Notes under the pieces: generated by a model
What the model saw: only the letters and a program-made list of their open reading frames with translations
What the model was told of the DNA's origin: nothing
Databases searched by the model: none
Program-made: the position numbers and the translations under genes
Shown: one piece after another, positions 1 through 6,056 of the stretch
How the letters are laid out: each line of letters opens with the position of its first letter
Numbering within the stretch: the stretch's first letter is position 1
From: Sphingomonadaceae bacterium
GTDB taxonomy: Bacteria > Pseudomonadota > Alphaproteobacteria > Sphingomonadales > Sphingomonadaceae
Length of the DNA stretch: 7,323 bases
Reading direction: 5' to 3'
NCBI GenBank assembly: GCA_019454625.1
Contig: JACFNY010000017.1
Location: 7,174 to 14,496, forward strand

Positions 1-1
1 C

Positions 2-619
2 ACCTGCCAGCTCGCCGTGCTCGCGGCATTCGCGGCGAACCTCGCGCGCGCCAAGGGCAAGATGACTGCCGAGGAGGAACGCGGCATCGTCCAGCACCTC
101 GCCGAGGCGCCCGCTGCACTGAACGCCGCACTGGCGCACGACGAGGAGATCGAGAAGATGGCCCCGCTCGTGGCGGCGGCGCGCGATGTGCTCTATCTCG
201 GACGCGGCCCGGACTATCCGATGGCCCTCGAAGGCGCGCTCAAGCTGAAGGAGATCAGCTACATCCACGCCGAAGGCTATGCGGCGGGCGAGATGAAGCA
301 CGGCCCGATCGCGCTCATCGACGACAGCGTTCCCGTCATCGTCATCGCGCCCTCGGGGCCGCTCTTCGAAAAGACCGTCAGCAACATGCAGGAAGTCGCC
401 GCGCGCGGCGGCCGCATCGTGCTCATTTCCGACGCCGCGGGCATCGCCAAGGCAGGCGACGGCGCGATCGCCACGATCGAGATGCCGGATTGCCACCCGC
501 TGATCCAGCCGCTCGTCTACGCCGTGCCGGTGCAGCTCCTCGCCTACCACGTCGCGGTGGCGAAGGGCACGGACGTCGACCAGCCGCGCAACCTCGCGAA
601 GTCCGTGACGGTCGAGTGA
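2..619 (+). CDS. glmS: Glucosamine-6-phosphate synthase (glutamine-fructose-6-phosphate aminotransferase), C-terminal part
   Basis: GlmS makes glucosamine-6-phosphate from fructose-6-phosphate and glutamine in the cytoplasm, the first step toward UDP-GlcNAc for peptidoglycan and LPS. Only the last 205 residues are present. The gene is cut by the window edge, and full-length members are about 600 aa. The fragment covers the end of the first and all of the second SIS (sugar isomerase) domain. The segment LKEISYIHAEGYAAGEMKHG carries the Glu and His that match E. coli Glu488 and His504 (fragment residues 84 and 100, same 16-residue spacing). The extreme C-terminus DQPRNLAKSVTVE is the family signature; its Lys (fragment residue 200) matches E. 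coli Lys603, which forms the Schiff base with the sugar. The reading frame is intact to TGA. A GNAT gene starts one base later, so the two are probably co-transcribed. Identification is very secure. Confidence 0.97.
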   Translation, partial: TCQLAVLAAFAANLARAKGKMTAEEERGIVQHLAEAPAALNAALAHDEEIEKMAPLVAAARDVLYLGRGPDYPMALEGALKLKEISYIHAEGYAAGEMKHGPIALIDDSVPVIVIAPSGPLFEKTVSNMQEVAARGGRIVLISDAAGIAKAGDGAIATIEMPDCHPLIQPLVYAVPVQLLAYHVAVAKGTDVDQPRNLAKSVTVE

Positions 620-620
620 G

Positions 621-1112
621 GTGAGCGAACCCGTCATCCGCCCGGCGCGGAGCGACGACCACGACGCCGTCTGGTCCATCATCGGCCCCGTGTTCGCCGC
701 CGGGGAAACCTATGTCGTGCCGCGGGACTGGAGCCGGGAACAGGCACTCGCCTACTGGTTCTCGCCCGCGCACAGCGTCTTCGTCTGCGAGGATGAGGGC
801 GAAGTGCTCGGCACCTACTACCTTCGCGCGAACCAGCAGGGTGGCGGCGTCCACGTCGCGAACTGCGGCTACATGACCGCCGCCAGCGCCACCGGCAAGG
901 GCGTCGCCGCGCGCATGTGCGAGCACTCGCTGGAGGCCGCGCGGCAGGCCGGCTTCCGCGCCATGCAGTTCAACTTCGTGGTCGGCACCAACACGCGCGC
1001 GGTTGCACTTTGGCAGCGCATGGGCTTTTCCATCGTCGGGCGCCTGCCCCGCGCCTTCGATCACCCGTCCGAGGGCGAGGTCGACGCGCTCGTCATGCAC
1101 CGTTTTCTCTGA
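621..1112 (+). CDS. GNAT-family N-acetyltransferase
   Basis: This is a 163-residue protein with a single GCN5-related acetyltransferase fold, which moves an acetyl group from acetyl-CoA to an amine; the substrate cannot be read from sequence. The N-terminal VIRPARSDD is the usual beta1 opening. Motif A is seen as ATGKGVAARM (residues 90-99), the acetyl-CoA pyrophosphate loop of the Q/R-x-x-G-x-G/A type with its first position degenerate. Motif B follows as GTNTRAVALWQRMGF (122-136), the common N-x-x-A-x-x-L-W-x-x-x-G-F pattern. The start is a GTG one base after the glmS stop, with GAGTGAGG overlapping that stop as a weak ribosome site. This suggests translational coupling to glmS. No signal peptide or membrane segment is seen. 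Homologues acetylate amino acids, small toxic amines or protein N-termini; none can be preferred here. Confidence 0.9.
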   Translation: MSEPVIRPARSDDHDAVWSIIGPVFAAGETYVVPRDWSREQALAYWFSPAHSVFVCEDEGEVLGTYYLRANQQGGGVHVANCGYMTAASATGKGVAARMCEHSLEAARQAGFRAMQFNFVVGTNTRAVALWQRMGFSIVGRLPRAFDHPSEGEVDALVMHRFL

Positions 1113-1120
1113 GTTTCGCC

Positions 1121-1492
1121 ATGCACCTGAACCACGATCCTGCCACACCCGCCGCCGACACCATCGGCTTCGACCAGTTTCTCGCCGTCGACATCCGCGT
1201 CGGCACCGTCGCGGAAGCCGCGCCCTATCCCGAGGCGCGCAAGCCCTCGATCAAGCTGGTGATCGACTTCGGCCCGGTGATCGGCCGCAAGAGATCGTCG
1301 GCGCAGATCACCGCGCACTACACGCCGGAAAGCCTCGTCGGGCGGCAGGTCGCAGCCGTGATCAACTTCCCGCCCCGCCAGATCGGCAAGTTCGTCTCCG
1401 AAGTGCTGACGCTCGGGGTTCCGGACGAAACCGGCGAAGTCGTCCTGCTCGCCCCGGCGCAACGCGTGCCGGACGGCGGGCGGCTGTTCTAG
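1121..1492 (+). CDS. csaA: CsaA-type tRNA-binding protein / export chaperone
   Basis: This is a 123-residue protein made of one OB-fold tRNA-binding domain, close to Bacillus subtilis CsaA (110 aa) plus a short N-terminal extension of about 15 residues. Recognisable blocks are DIRVGTV (24-30), PEARKPSIKLVIDFG (37-51), SSAQIT (59-64), VINFPPRQIGKF (80-91), SEVLTLG (93-99) and the end VVLLAPAQRVPDGG (107-120). CsaA proteins are cytoplasmic homodimers that bind tRNA and, in Bacillus, bind unfolded or preprotein substrates with SecA/export roles. The function in proteobacteria is less clear. The ATG lies 8 bp after the GNAT stop; the site before it (CTGAG) is weak, so it may rely on coupling to the upstream genes. 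The same frame is open upstream, but that part overlaps the GNAT gene and has no family similarity. Two short imperfect dyads (1500-1510, 1510-1521) separate it from the convergent regulator; neither is a convincing terminator. Confidence 0.93.
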   Translation: MHLNHDPATPAADTIGFDQFLAVDIRVGTVAEAAPYPEARKPSIKLVIDFGPVIGRKRSSAQITAHYTPESLVGRQVAAVINFPPRQIGKFVSEVLTLGVPDETGEVVLLAPAQRVPDGGRLF

Positions 1493-1521
1493 AGCCTGAT
1501 TCAGCCTGAACCGATCGCGGT

Positions 1522-1917
1522 CTAGGCCTCGTCGCCCACCATAACGCGAAGCAACTGCTCCAGCTCGGCGATCTGGAACGGCTTGCTCACGAACGGCGCA
1601 CCGCCGTGCGCCTCCGGCAGCACCGAGCCGCCGTCGTAGCCCGTGGCGAACACGAACGGGATGCCGCGCACCTTCAGCCGGTCGGCGACCGCCCAGCTCA
1701 TCTCGCCGTCGAGGTTCACATCGAGGAGCGCGATGTCGGCGTCCGTGGCCTCGGCAAGCGCAAGCGCCTCGTCGAGACGGGTCGCCGGCCCCTCCATCTC
1801 CCACTCCATGTCCTCGAACAACGTTTCGAGCAACATGGCGACGAGCGGAGAGTCTTCCACCAGCAGGACCTTGCGCCGGGCAGGTATGTCCTGGGGCGCC
1901 GTTGCGACCGTTGTCAT
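1522..1917 (-). CDS. Single-domain response regulator, FAT GUY family
   Basis: A 131-residue protein consisting of one receiver domain and no output domain. The acidic pair is E21-D22 (LLVEDSP), the phospho-acceptor is D66 in ALLDVNLDGE, the switch Thr is T92, and the conserved Lys is K112 in SKPF. The segment IPFVFATGYDGG matches the PFxFATGY signature of the alphaproteobacterial FAT GUY receivers (such as Sma0114 and SdrG/MrrA), several of which work with HWE/HisKA_2 kinases or feed the PhyR-EcfG general stress response. Phosphotransfer or signal relay is therefore the likely job, inferred from family. No partner kinase is in the window. The start ATG has GGAAGG and AGGG just upstream on this strand. 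It is transcribed alone, convergent with csaA (29 bp apart) and divergent from gor. No GGAAC-N16/17-CGTT sigma-EcfG promoter was found upstream. Confidence 0.93.
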   Translation of the reverse strand: MTTVATAPQDIPARRKVLLVEDSPLVAMLLETLFEDMEWEMEGPATRLDEALALAEATDADIALLDVNLDGEMSWAVADRLKVRGIPFVFATGYDGGSVLPEAHGGAPFVSKPFQIAELEQLLRVMVGDEA

Positions 1918-1936
1918 CTCACCCTACCTTCCCCGC

Positions 1937-1958
1937 GTTGCCGGATGCGTCCGGCAAC
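1937..1958. promoter_or_regulatory. Perfect 9-bp inverted repeat in the regulator/gor divergent gap
   Basis: GTTGCCGGA (1937-1945), a 4-base spacer TGCG, then TCCGGCAAC (1950-1958) form an exact 9-bp dyad. It lies 20 bp before the response-regulator start and 46 bp before the gor start, inside the only intergenic space for both promoters. Its position makes a terminator unlikely. It could be an operator for a dimeric regulator or a hairpin in the 5' untranslated region of the regulator mRNA. No binding protein can be named from the sequence. Confidence 0.5.
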
Positions 1959-2004
1959 CGCTACACAGCCGTAATCTACCGCCACAAAGGGCCCGACCGC
2001 AAAT

Positions 2005-3348
2005 ATGAACGCATACGACTATGACCTCTTCGTCATCGGCGCCGGTTCCGGCGGCGTGCGCGCGGCGCGGATTTCCGCGGGCTACGGCGCGCGCGTCGCC
2101 ATTGCCGAGGAGTACCGCGTCGGCGGAACGTGCGTGATTCGCGGCTGCGTGCCGAAGAAGCTGCTCGTCTACGGCGCGCACTTCGCCGAAGACCTTGAAG
2201 ACGCACGCCACTTCGGCTGGGCGGTGGAAAGCAAGCGCTTCGACTGGGCGACGCTGCAGGGCAACGTGCTCTCGGAGGTGGACCGGCTCAACAAGGCCTA
2301 TATCTCGACGCTCGAAAGCCAGAAGGTGACGATCCTCCACGGCCGCGCCGTGCTGGAGGACGCGCACACGGTACGGATCGGCGACAGGACCGTCACTGCC
2401 GACAAGGTCCTGATCGCCACCGGCGCGCGCCCCGGCATCCCGGACTGCGAAGGCGCCGAACACGGCATCACCTCGAACGAGGTGTTCCATCTGGAGACGC
2501 TGCCGAAGCGCGTGGTGATCGCGGGCGGCGGTTACATCGCCAACGAATTCGCGGGTATCTTCAACGCGTTCGGCGTGAAGGTGACGCTCCTGCTGCGCAG
2601 CGACCGCCTGCTGCGCGAATACGACCAGCAGCTCGCCGAGCGCCTGCAGGCGATCAGCACCGCGAAGGGCATCGACTTTCGCTTCAACGCGCCGTTCCGC
2701 AAGGTCGAGAAGCAGGCGAACAGCAGCCTTCTCATCCATGCCGGGAACGACGACCCGATCGAAACCGACCTCCTCGTCTACGCGATCGGCCGCCCGCCAA
2801 ACAGCGCGGGGCTGGGCCTCGAGGCGATCGGCGTCGCCCTCGCGGAAAACGGCGCGATCAAGGTCGATGCCGACAGCCGCACCAACATCGGGAACATCTA
2901 CGCCGTCGGCGACGTGACCGACCGCGTGCAACTGACCCCGGTCGCGATCCGCGAGGGCCACGCCTTCGCCGATACCGTGTTCGGCGGCAAGCCGTGGCGC
3001 GTCGATCACGGCTGCATCCCGTCCGCCGTGTTCAGCCATCCGCCGATCGCCGCCGTCGGCCTCACCGAGGCACAGGCGCGCAATACCTACGGCTCGGTGC
3101 GCGTCTATGCGTCCGACTTCCGGCCGATGAAGAACGTGCTGGCGAACCGGAGCGAGCGGTCGCTCTACAAGCTCGTCGTCGACGAAGCCTCCGGGCGTAT
3201 CCTCGGCGCGCACATCATCGGGCCGGAAGCCGCCGATATCATGCAGCCGCTCGCCATCGCGGTGAAGGCCGGGCTCACCAAGACGCAGCTCGACGAAACC
3301 GTCGCCATCCACCCGACGATGGCGGAAGAACTCGTGCTGATGCGGTAG
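2005..3348 (+). CDS. gor: Glutathione-disulfide reductase (NADPH, FAD)
   Basis: A 447-residue class I pyridine nucleotide-disulfide oxidoreductase that regenerates reduced glutathione in the cytoplasm. The order of parts is canonical: FAD-binding GAGSGG (12-17); redox pair in GGTCVIRGCVPKKL with C43 and C48; NADPH-binding GGGYIANEFA (174-183); second FAD motif YAVGDV (299-304); and the dimer-interface end with HPTMAEE (436-442), where H436 is the catalytic base with E441. R198 and R204 in LLLRSDRLLR fit the two arginines that hold the 2'-phosphate, supporting NADPH over NADH. The CVIRGCVPKKL spacing and these arginines favour Gor over dihydrolipoamide dehydrogenase or mercuric reductase. The ATG is preceded by AAAGGG about 13 bases upstream, a distant ribosome site. 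The gene stands alone, divergent from the response regulator, and ends 3 bp from the convergent TetR gene with no room for its own terminator. Confidence 0.97.
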   Translation: MNAYDYDLFVIGAGSGGVRAARISAGYGARVAIAEEYRVGGTCVIRGCVPKKLLVYGAHFAEDLEDARHFGWAVESKRFDWATLQGNVLSEVDRLNKAYISTLESQKVTILHGRAVLEDAHTVRIGDRTVTADKVLIATGARPGIPDCEGAEHGITSNEVFHLETLPKRVVIAGGGYIANEFAGIFNAFGVKVTLLLRSDRLLREYDQQLAERLQAISTAKGIDFRFNAPFRKVEKQANSSLLIHAGNDDPIETDLLVYAIGRPPNSAGLGLEAIGVALAENGAIKVDADSRTNIGNIYAVGDVTDRVQLTPVAIREGHAFADTVFGGKPWRVDHGCIPSAVFSHPPIAAVGLTEAQARNTYGSVRVYASDFRPMKNVLANRSERSLYKLVVDEASGRILGAHIIGPEAADIMQPLAIAVKAGLTKTQLDETVAIHPTMAEELVLMR

Positions 3349-3351
3349 CGC

Positions 3352-3969
3352 TTAAATCGCGAGCGCGTGGTTGGGGTCGACGACCGCCTCGATCATGCGG
3401 TCCACCTCGCTGTGCGCGATGCGGAGCTGGCCGTCGATGAGCAGCATCGACAGGCCGTGCACCAGCGACCATGCGCGCAGCGCCGCCTTGCGCCGCATCG
3501 CGGACGAGAAGCGCGGACCCGCGAGGCGGGCGACGGCGTCCTCGATATTGCCGGTGAGCGGCTCGATCGCGAACATCAGCGCGGCATCGCGGCTGGAATC
3601 GATCTGGTCGCTGAACATCAGGCGGAACAGCGCCGGGTTGCGCACCGCGAAGCGGACATAGGCGCGGCCCATGTCGGCGAAGCGCACCGGCGTCACCACG
3701 CTGTTCGTGATCGGCTCGACCTGCACGGCGGTCAGCCGCTGGAAGCCCTCGATGGCCATCGCGGTCAGCAGCGCCTCCTTCGAGGCGTAGTGGCGATACA
3801 CCGCGGCGGGGCTCACCCCTACCTCGCGGGCGACCTCGCGCAGGGCGAGATCCGCGCAGCCACGACGCTCGAGAAGCTCCAGACCGGCGTTTAGCAGCGC
3901 CGTCTGGAGATTGCCGTGATGGTAACTGTTGGGCGCCTTGCGCTCATAAACCGGCGACTGTTTCAGCAT
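3352..3969 (-). CDS. TetR/AcrR-family transcriptional regulator with WHG domain
   Basis: A 205-residue dimeric repressor type. The N-terminal part starts with SYHHGNLQTALLNAGLELL (15-33), usual for this subgroup. The helix-turn-helix follows at about residues 42-66, LALREVAREVGVSPAAVYRH then YASKEALL. The C-terminal ligand and dimer domain contains FAVRNPALFRLMF (107-119) and AWSLVHGLSMLLIDG (166-180), the W-x-x-x-H-G-L signature (W167, H171, G172) of the WHG/TetR_C_33 group. The ligand is unknown. The ATG has G-rich sequence (GGGGGTA) about 8-12 bases upstream on this strand. The gene is divergent from the DAHP synthase gene, and the gap holds nested inverted repeats. Autoregulation, with possible control of the neighbour, is therefore the simplest inference. 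It converges on gor with 3 bp between stops. Confidence 0.94.
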   Translation of the reverse strand: MLKQSPVYERKAPNSYHHGNLQTALLNAGLELLERRGCADLALREVAREVGVSPAAVYRHYASKEALLTAMAIEGFQRLTAVQVEPITNSVVTPVRFADMGRAYVRFAVRNPALFRLMFSDQIDSSRDAALMFAIEPLTGNIEDAVARLAGPRFSSAMRRKAALRAWSLVHGLSMLLIDGQLRIAHSEVDRMIEAVVDPNHALAI

Positions 3970-4002
3970 GACACGAGTACCCCCGTCCCCCGGAACATGT
4001 GA

Positions 4003-4044
4003 ACAATGTACGCATCAATGATTAATATCAAGTGCATTCATTGT
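4003..4044. promoter_or_regulatory. Nested inverted repeats, candidate TetR operator zone
   Basis: This AT-rich island lies 33 to 75 bp upstream of the TetR start. ACAATG (4003-4008) pairs with CATTGT (4039-4044), and CAATGA (4016-4021) pairs with TCATTG (4038-4043). A central TGAT-TAAT-ATCA dyad sits at 4019-4030. A further ACAT-N7-ATGT dyad overlaps the left side (3995-4009). The shared half-site is (A)CAATG(A). TetR-family repressors usually bind palindromes in the gap next to their own gene, so this is a reasonable operator candidate. The half-sites are short and some spacings are long, so chance cannot be excluded. The rest of the gap to 4188 holds the DAHP synthase leader; I see no convincing sigma-70 promoter or riboswitch there. 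Confidence 0.4.
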
Positions 4045-4188
4045 CTTAGCCTGATCTTTTGCGACGAATTGTTACAAGAGCGTTAACCAGTCCCGCAAAA
4101 GGCCTGCGGCAAATGGCGCGCCGGGGGCTCCCGATCCCCAAGAAAGCATTGCTTGCGCTCCTTGAGGTGACGCGTCAAAAGGCGCGCG

Positions 4189-5577
4189 ATGAAGACGTCC
4201 GAGCGATCCTGGGCCCCGGCCAGCTGGCGCAATTTCGAAGCGCGGCAGCTTCCCGCCTATGCGGACACGGCAGCGCTTGCGGCCGTGGAAGGCGAGCTTT
4301 CGAGTTATCCGCCGCTCGTCTTCGCGGGCGAGGCGCGCGCGCTCGAAGCCCAGCTTGCCGAGGTCGCGGCGGGCAAGGCTTTCCTGCTCCAGGGCGGCGA
4401 CTGCGCGGAGAGCTTCGCCGAGTTCCACCCGAACCACATCCGCGACACGTTCCGCGTGCTCCTCCAGATGGCGGTGGTGCTGACCTTCGCGAGCCGGATG
4501 CCGGTGGTGAAGGTGGGCCGCCTCGCCGGCCAGTTCGCCAAGCCCCGCTCGGCGGACATGGAAGAACTGAACGGCGTCTCGCTGCCGAGCTACCGCGGCG
4601 ACATCGTCAACGACATCAACTTCGAGAGCGCGGCGCGCGAGCCCGATCCGAAGCGGATGCTGCGCGCCTACATGCAGTCCGCCGCGACGCTCAACCTGCT
4701 GCGCGCGTTCGCGCAGGGCGGCTTCGCGAACCTGCATCAGGTCCACAAGTGGAACCTCGATTTCGTCGGCCGCTCGCCGTGGGCCGAGAAGTACAAGGAT
4801 GTCGCCGACCGTATCGGCGAGGCGCTCGCCTTCATGGAAGCGTGCGGCATCAGCCCGGAAACCGTTCCGCAGCTAAAGGGCACCGACTTCTACACCAGCC
4901 ACGAGGCGCTGCTGCTCGGCTACGAGCAGGCGATGACGCGCCAGGATTCGCTCACCGGCCGCTGGTACGACACCAGCGCGCATATGCTCTGGGTGGGCGA
5001 CCGCACGCGTTTCGAAGGCTCGGCGCACATCGAGTTCCTGCGCGGCGTCGGCAACCCGCTCGGCCTCAAGGCCGGCCCGAGCCTCCAGCCGGACACGCTC
5101 ATCCGCCTGATCGACGCGCTCAATCCGGAGAACGTGCCGGGCCGCATCACGCTCATCAGCCGCTTCGGCCACGACAAGGTGGAAGCGGGCCTGCCGCCGC
5201 TCGTCCGCGCCGTAAAGCGCGAGGGGCGCCATGTCATCTGGTCGTGCGACCCGATGCACGGCAACACGATCAAGTCGGGCAGCGGCTACAAGACGCGCCC
5301 GTTCGACCGCATCCTCGCCGAGGTGCGCGGCTTCTTCGCGGTGCACCGTGCCGAAGGCACGCACGCGGGCGGCATCCACGCCGAGATGACCGGCCAGAAC
5401 GTCACCGAGTGCACCGGCGGCGCGATGGCGATCACCGACGAGGCGCTCGCCGACCGCTATCACACGCATTGCGACCCGCGCCTCAACGCCGGGCAGAGCC
5501 TCGAACTCGCCTTCCTGCTCGCCGAGAGCATCAAGGCCGAGGTCGATCTCGCCGCGCACAGCCAGGCGGCCGCCTGA
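4189..5577 (+). CDS. aroG: Class II 3-deoxy-7-phosphoheptulonate (DAHP) synthase
   Basis: A 462-residue enzyme joining phosphoenolpyruvate and erythrose-4-phosphate, the first step of the shikimate pathway to aromatic amino acids. It is the plant/mycobacterial (AroA-II) type, not the E. coli AroFGH type. Signatures in order: QGGDCAESF (68-76), [11 protein letters not shown] (111-121), NLHQVHKWN (181-189), [16 protein letters not shown] (231-246), [14 protein letters not shown] (261-274), [13 protein letters not shown] (286-298), [15 protein letters not shown] (324-338), CDPMHGNT (353-360), [14 protein letters not shown] (399-412), [13 protein letters not shown] (425-437). Predicted metal ligands are C72, H357, E399 and D429, with spacing close to the M. 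tuberculosis set. The N-terminus is about 12-15 residues shorter than the mycobacterial enzyme, whose N-terminal extension helps regulation. The start is fixed by an in-frame TGA at 4168-4170 and by AAAAGG six bases before ATG. The symbol varies between genomes (aroG or aroF). Confidence 0.97.
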   Translation: MKTSERSWAPASWRNFEARQLPAYADTAALAAVEGELSSYPPLVFAGEARALEAQLAEVAAGKAFLLQGGDCAESFAEFHPNHIRDTFRVLLQMAVVLTFASRMPVVKVGRLAGQFAKPRSADMEELNGVSLPSYRGDIVNDINFESAAREPDPKRMLRAYMQSAATLNLLRAFAQGGFANLHQVHKWNLDFVGRSPWAEKYKDVADRIGEALAFMEACGISPETVPQLKGTDFYTSHEALLLGYEQAMTRQDSLTGRWYDTSAHMLWVGDRTRFEGSAHIEFLRGVGNPLGLKAGPSLQPDTLIRLIDALNPENVPGRITLISRFGHDKVEAGLPPLVRAVKREGRHVIWSCDPMHGNTIKSGSGYKTRPFDRILAEVRGFFAVHRAEGTHAGGIHAEMTGQNVTECTGGAMAITDEALADRYHTHCDPRLNAGQSLELAFLLAESIKAEVDLAAHSQAAA

Positions 5578-5593
5578 CCCCTCGCCTTTCCGC

Positions 5594-5608
5594 CCGCTTG
5601 CGAAGCGG
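5594..5608 (+). terminator. Hairpin after the DAHP synthase gene (candidate terminator, no T-tract)
   Basis: CCGCTT (5594-5599), loop GCG, AAGCGG (5603-5608) form a perfect 6-bp stem starting 16 bp after the stop codon. It is followed by GCGCTGAATAAGG and not by a T-run, so it is not a standard intrinsic terminator. It may instead slow polymerase or protect the 3' end. It forms a tandem pair with the next hairpin. Confidence 0.35.
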
Positions 5609-5616
5609 CGCTGAAT

Positions 5617-5635
5617 AAGGGATCGTCGATCCCTT
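5617..5635 (+). promoter_or_regulatory. Second hairpin, upstream of the MAPEG gene
   Basis: AAGGGATC (5617-5624), loop GTC, GATCCCTT (5628-5635) form a perfect 8-bp stem. No T-tract follows. Its right arm overlaps a sequence that can also pair with the ribosome binding site of the MAPEG gene, so it could act as the alternative, translation-permitting fold. It could also be part of a weak terminator for the DAHP synthase transcript. Confidence 0.4.
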
Positions 5636-5652
5636 CCAAGGGGGGGAGGGAT
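5629..5652 (+). promoter_or_regulatory. Possible ribosome-site-sequestering stem and start-deciding RBS of the MAPEG gene
   Basis: ATCCCTTCC (5629-5637) can pair with GGGAGGGAT (5644-5652) through nine pairs, one of them G-U, with loop AAGGGG. The right arm contains the GGAGG ribosome site (5645-5649). GGAGG lies one base from the ATG at 5651 and seven from the ATG at 5657, so 5657 is the better start. The stem shares 5629-5635 with the right arm of the preceding hairpin, so the two cannot form together. The structure is seen by eye; no folding energy was computed. Confidence 0.35.
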
Positions 5653-5656
5653 GACC

Positions 5657-6052
5657 ATGCCGATCGAACTCTATCTGCTGGGCGCCGCCGCGGTGCTCGG
5701 CCTCGTCCATATCCTGTGGGCGGTGAACGTGAAGACCGCGCAGTACGGCACCGAATGGAACATGGGCGCGCGCGATGCGGAGATGCCGCCCCTGAAGCCG
5801 CTCGCCGGGCGGCTGGCGCGAGCGCAGGCGAATTTCTTCGAAACCTTCCCGCTGTTCGCAGCGGTGCTGCTCGGCGCGCTCGCGGCCGACCGCCTCGGCT
5901 GGAAGACCGAGCTCGGCGCGCACCTCTACCTCTGGGCGCGCCTCATCTACCTGCCCCTCTACGCCGCGGGCATCCCGAAGGTGCGGACGCTGGTGTGGCT
6001 GGTGTCGCTCGCCGGGCTGGTGCTGGTGCTCTGGGCCTTGCTGCTGGGCTGA
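5657..6052 (+). CDS. MAPEG-family integral membrane protein
   Basis: A 131-residue inner-membrane protein with four hydrophobic spans, at about residues 4-23, 63-80, 86-104 and 111-130. The family blocks are RAQANFFETFPLF in span 2 and the pattern ARLIYLPLYAAGIPKVRTLVW across spans 3 and 4, typical of bacterial MAPEG proteins (membrane-associated proteins in eicosanoid and glutathione metabolism). Eukaryotic and some bacterial members conjugate glutathione or reduce lipid peroxides with it; most short bacterial members have no tested activity. The start at 5657 gives a 7-base spacing to GGAGG; the ATG at 5651 is only one base from it and would add Met-Thr. The gene follows the DAHP synthase by 79 bp, with two hairpins between. 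It converges on the cytochrome-like gene with 4 bp between stops. A glutathione link with the nearby gor is thematic only. Confidence 0.9.
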   Translation: MPIELYLLGAAAVLGLVHILWAVNVKTAQYGTEWNMGARDAEMPPLKPLAGRLARAQANFFETFPLFAAVLLGALAADRLGWKTELGAHLYLWARLIYLPLYAAGIPKVRTLVWLVSLAGLVLVLWALLLG

Positions 6053-6056
6053 GCGC

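Noticed and set aside
423..1148. A minus-strand open frame of 241 codons across glmS, GNAT and csaA
   Set aside because: It spans three well-supported + strand genes and has Arg/Gly/Ala-rich content with no motif.
1493..1521. Short dyads TTCAG-C-CTGAA and ACCG-ATCG-CGGT between csaA and the response regulator as a bidirectional terminator
   Set aside because: Stems are only 4-5 bp, the first has a one-base loop, and there is no T-run on either strand.
1924..3312. A 462-codon open frame on the minus strand across gor
   Set aside because: It is fully antisense to gor, which has every catalytic motif of glutathione reductase. The antisense product is His/Asp/Arg/Val-rich with no recognisable domain, as expected from GC-rich third-position bias.
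3992..4012. GGAAC that could start an EcfG general-stress promoter
   Set aside because: No CGTT follows at 16-17 bases. The same holds for GGAAC at 6481, and no such pair is seen before the response regulator.
4059..5618. A 519-codon + strand frame overlapping the DAHP synthase gene, with an internal ATG at 4113 preceded by AAAAGG
   Set aside because: From 4189 on it is an out-of-frame reading of the DAHP synthase gene with Arg/Ala/Pro-rich low-complexity content. The part before 4189 is too short and featureless to call a leader peptide.
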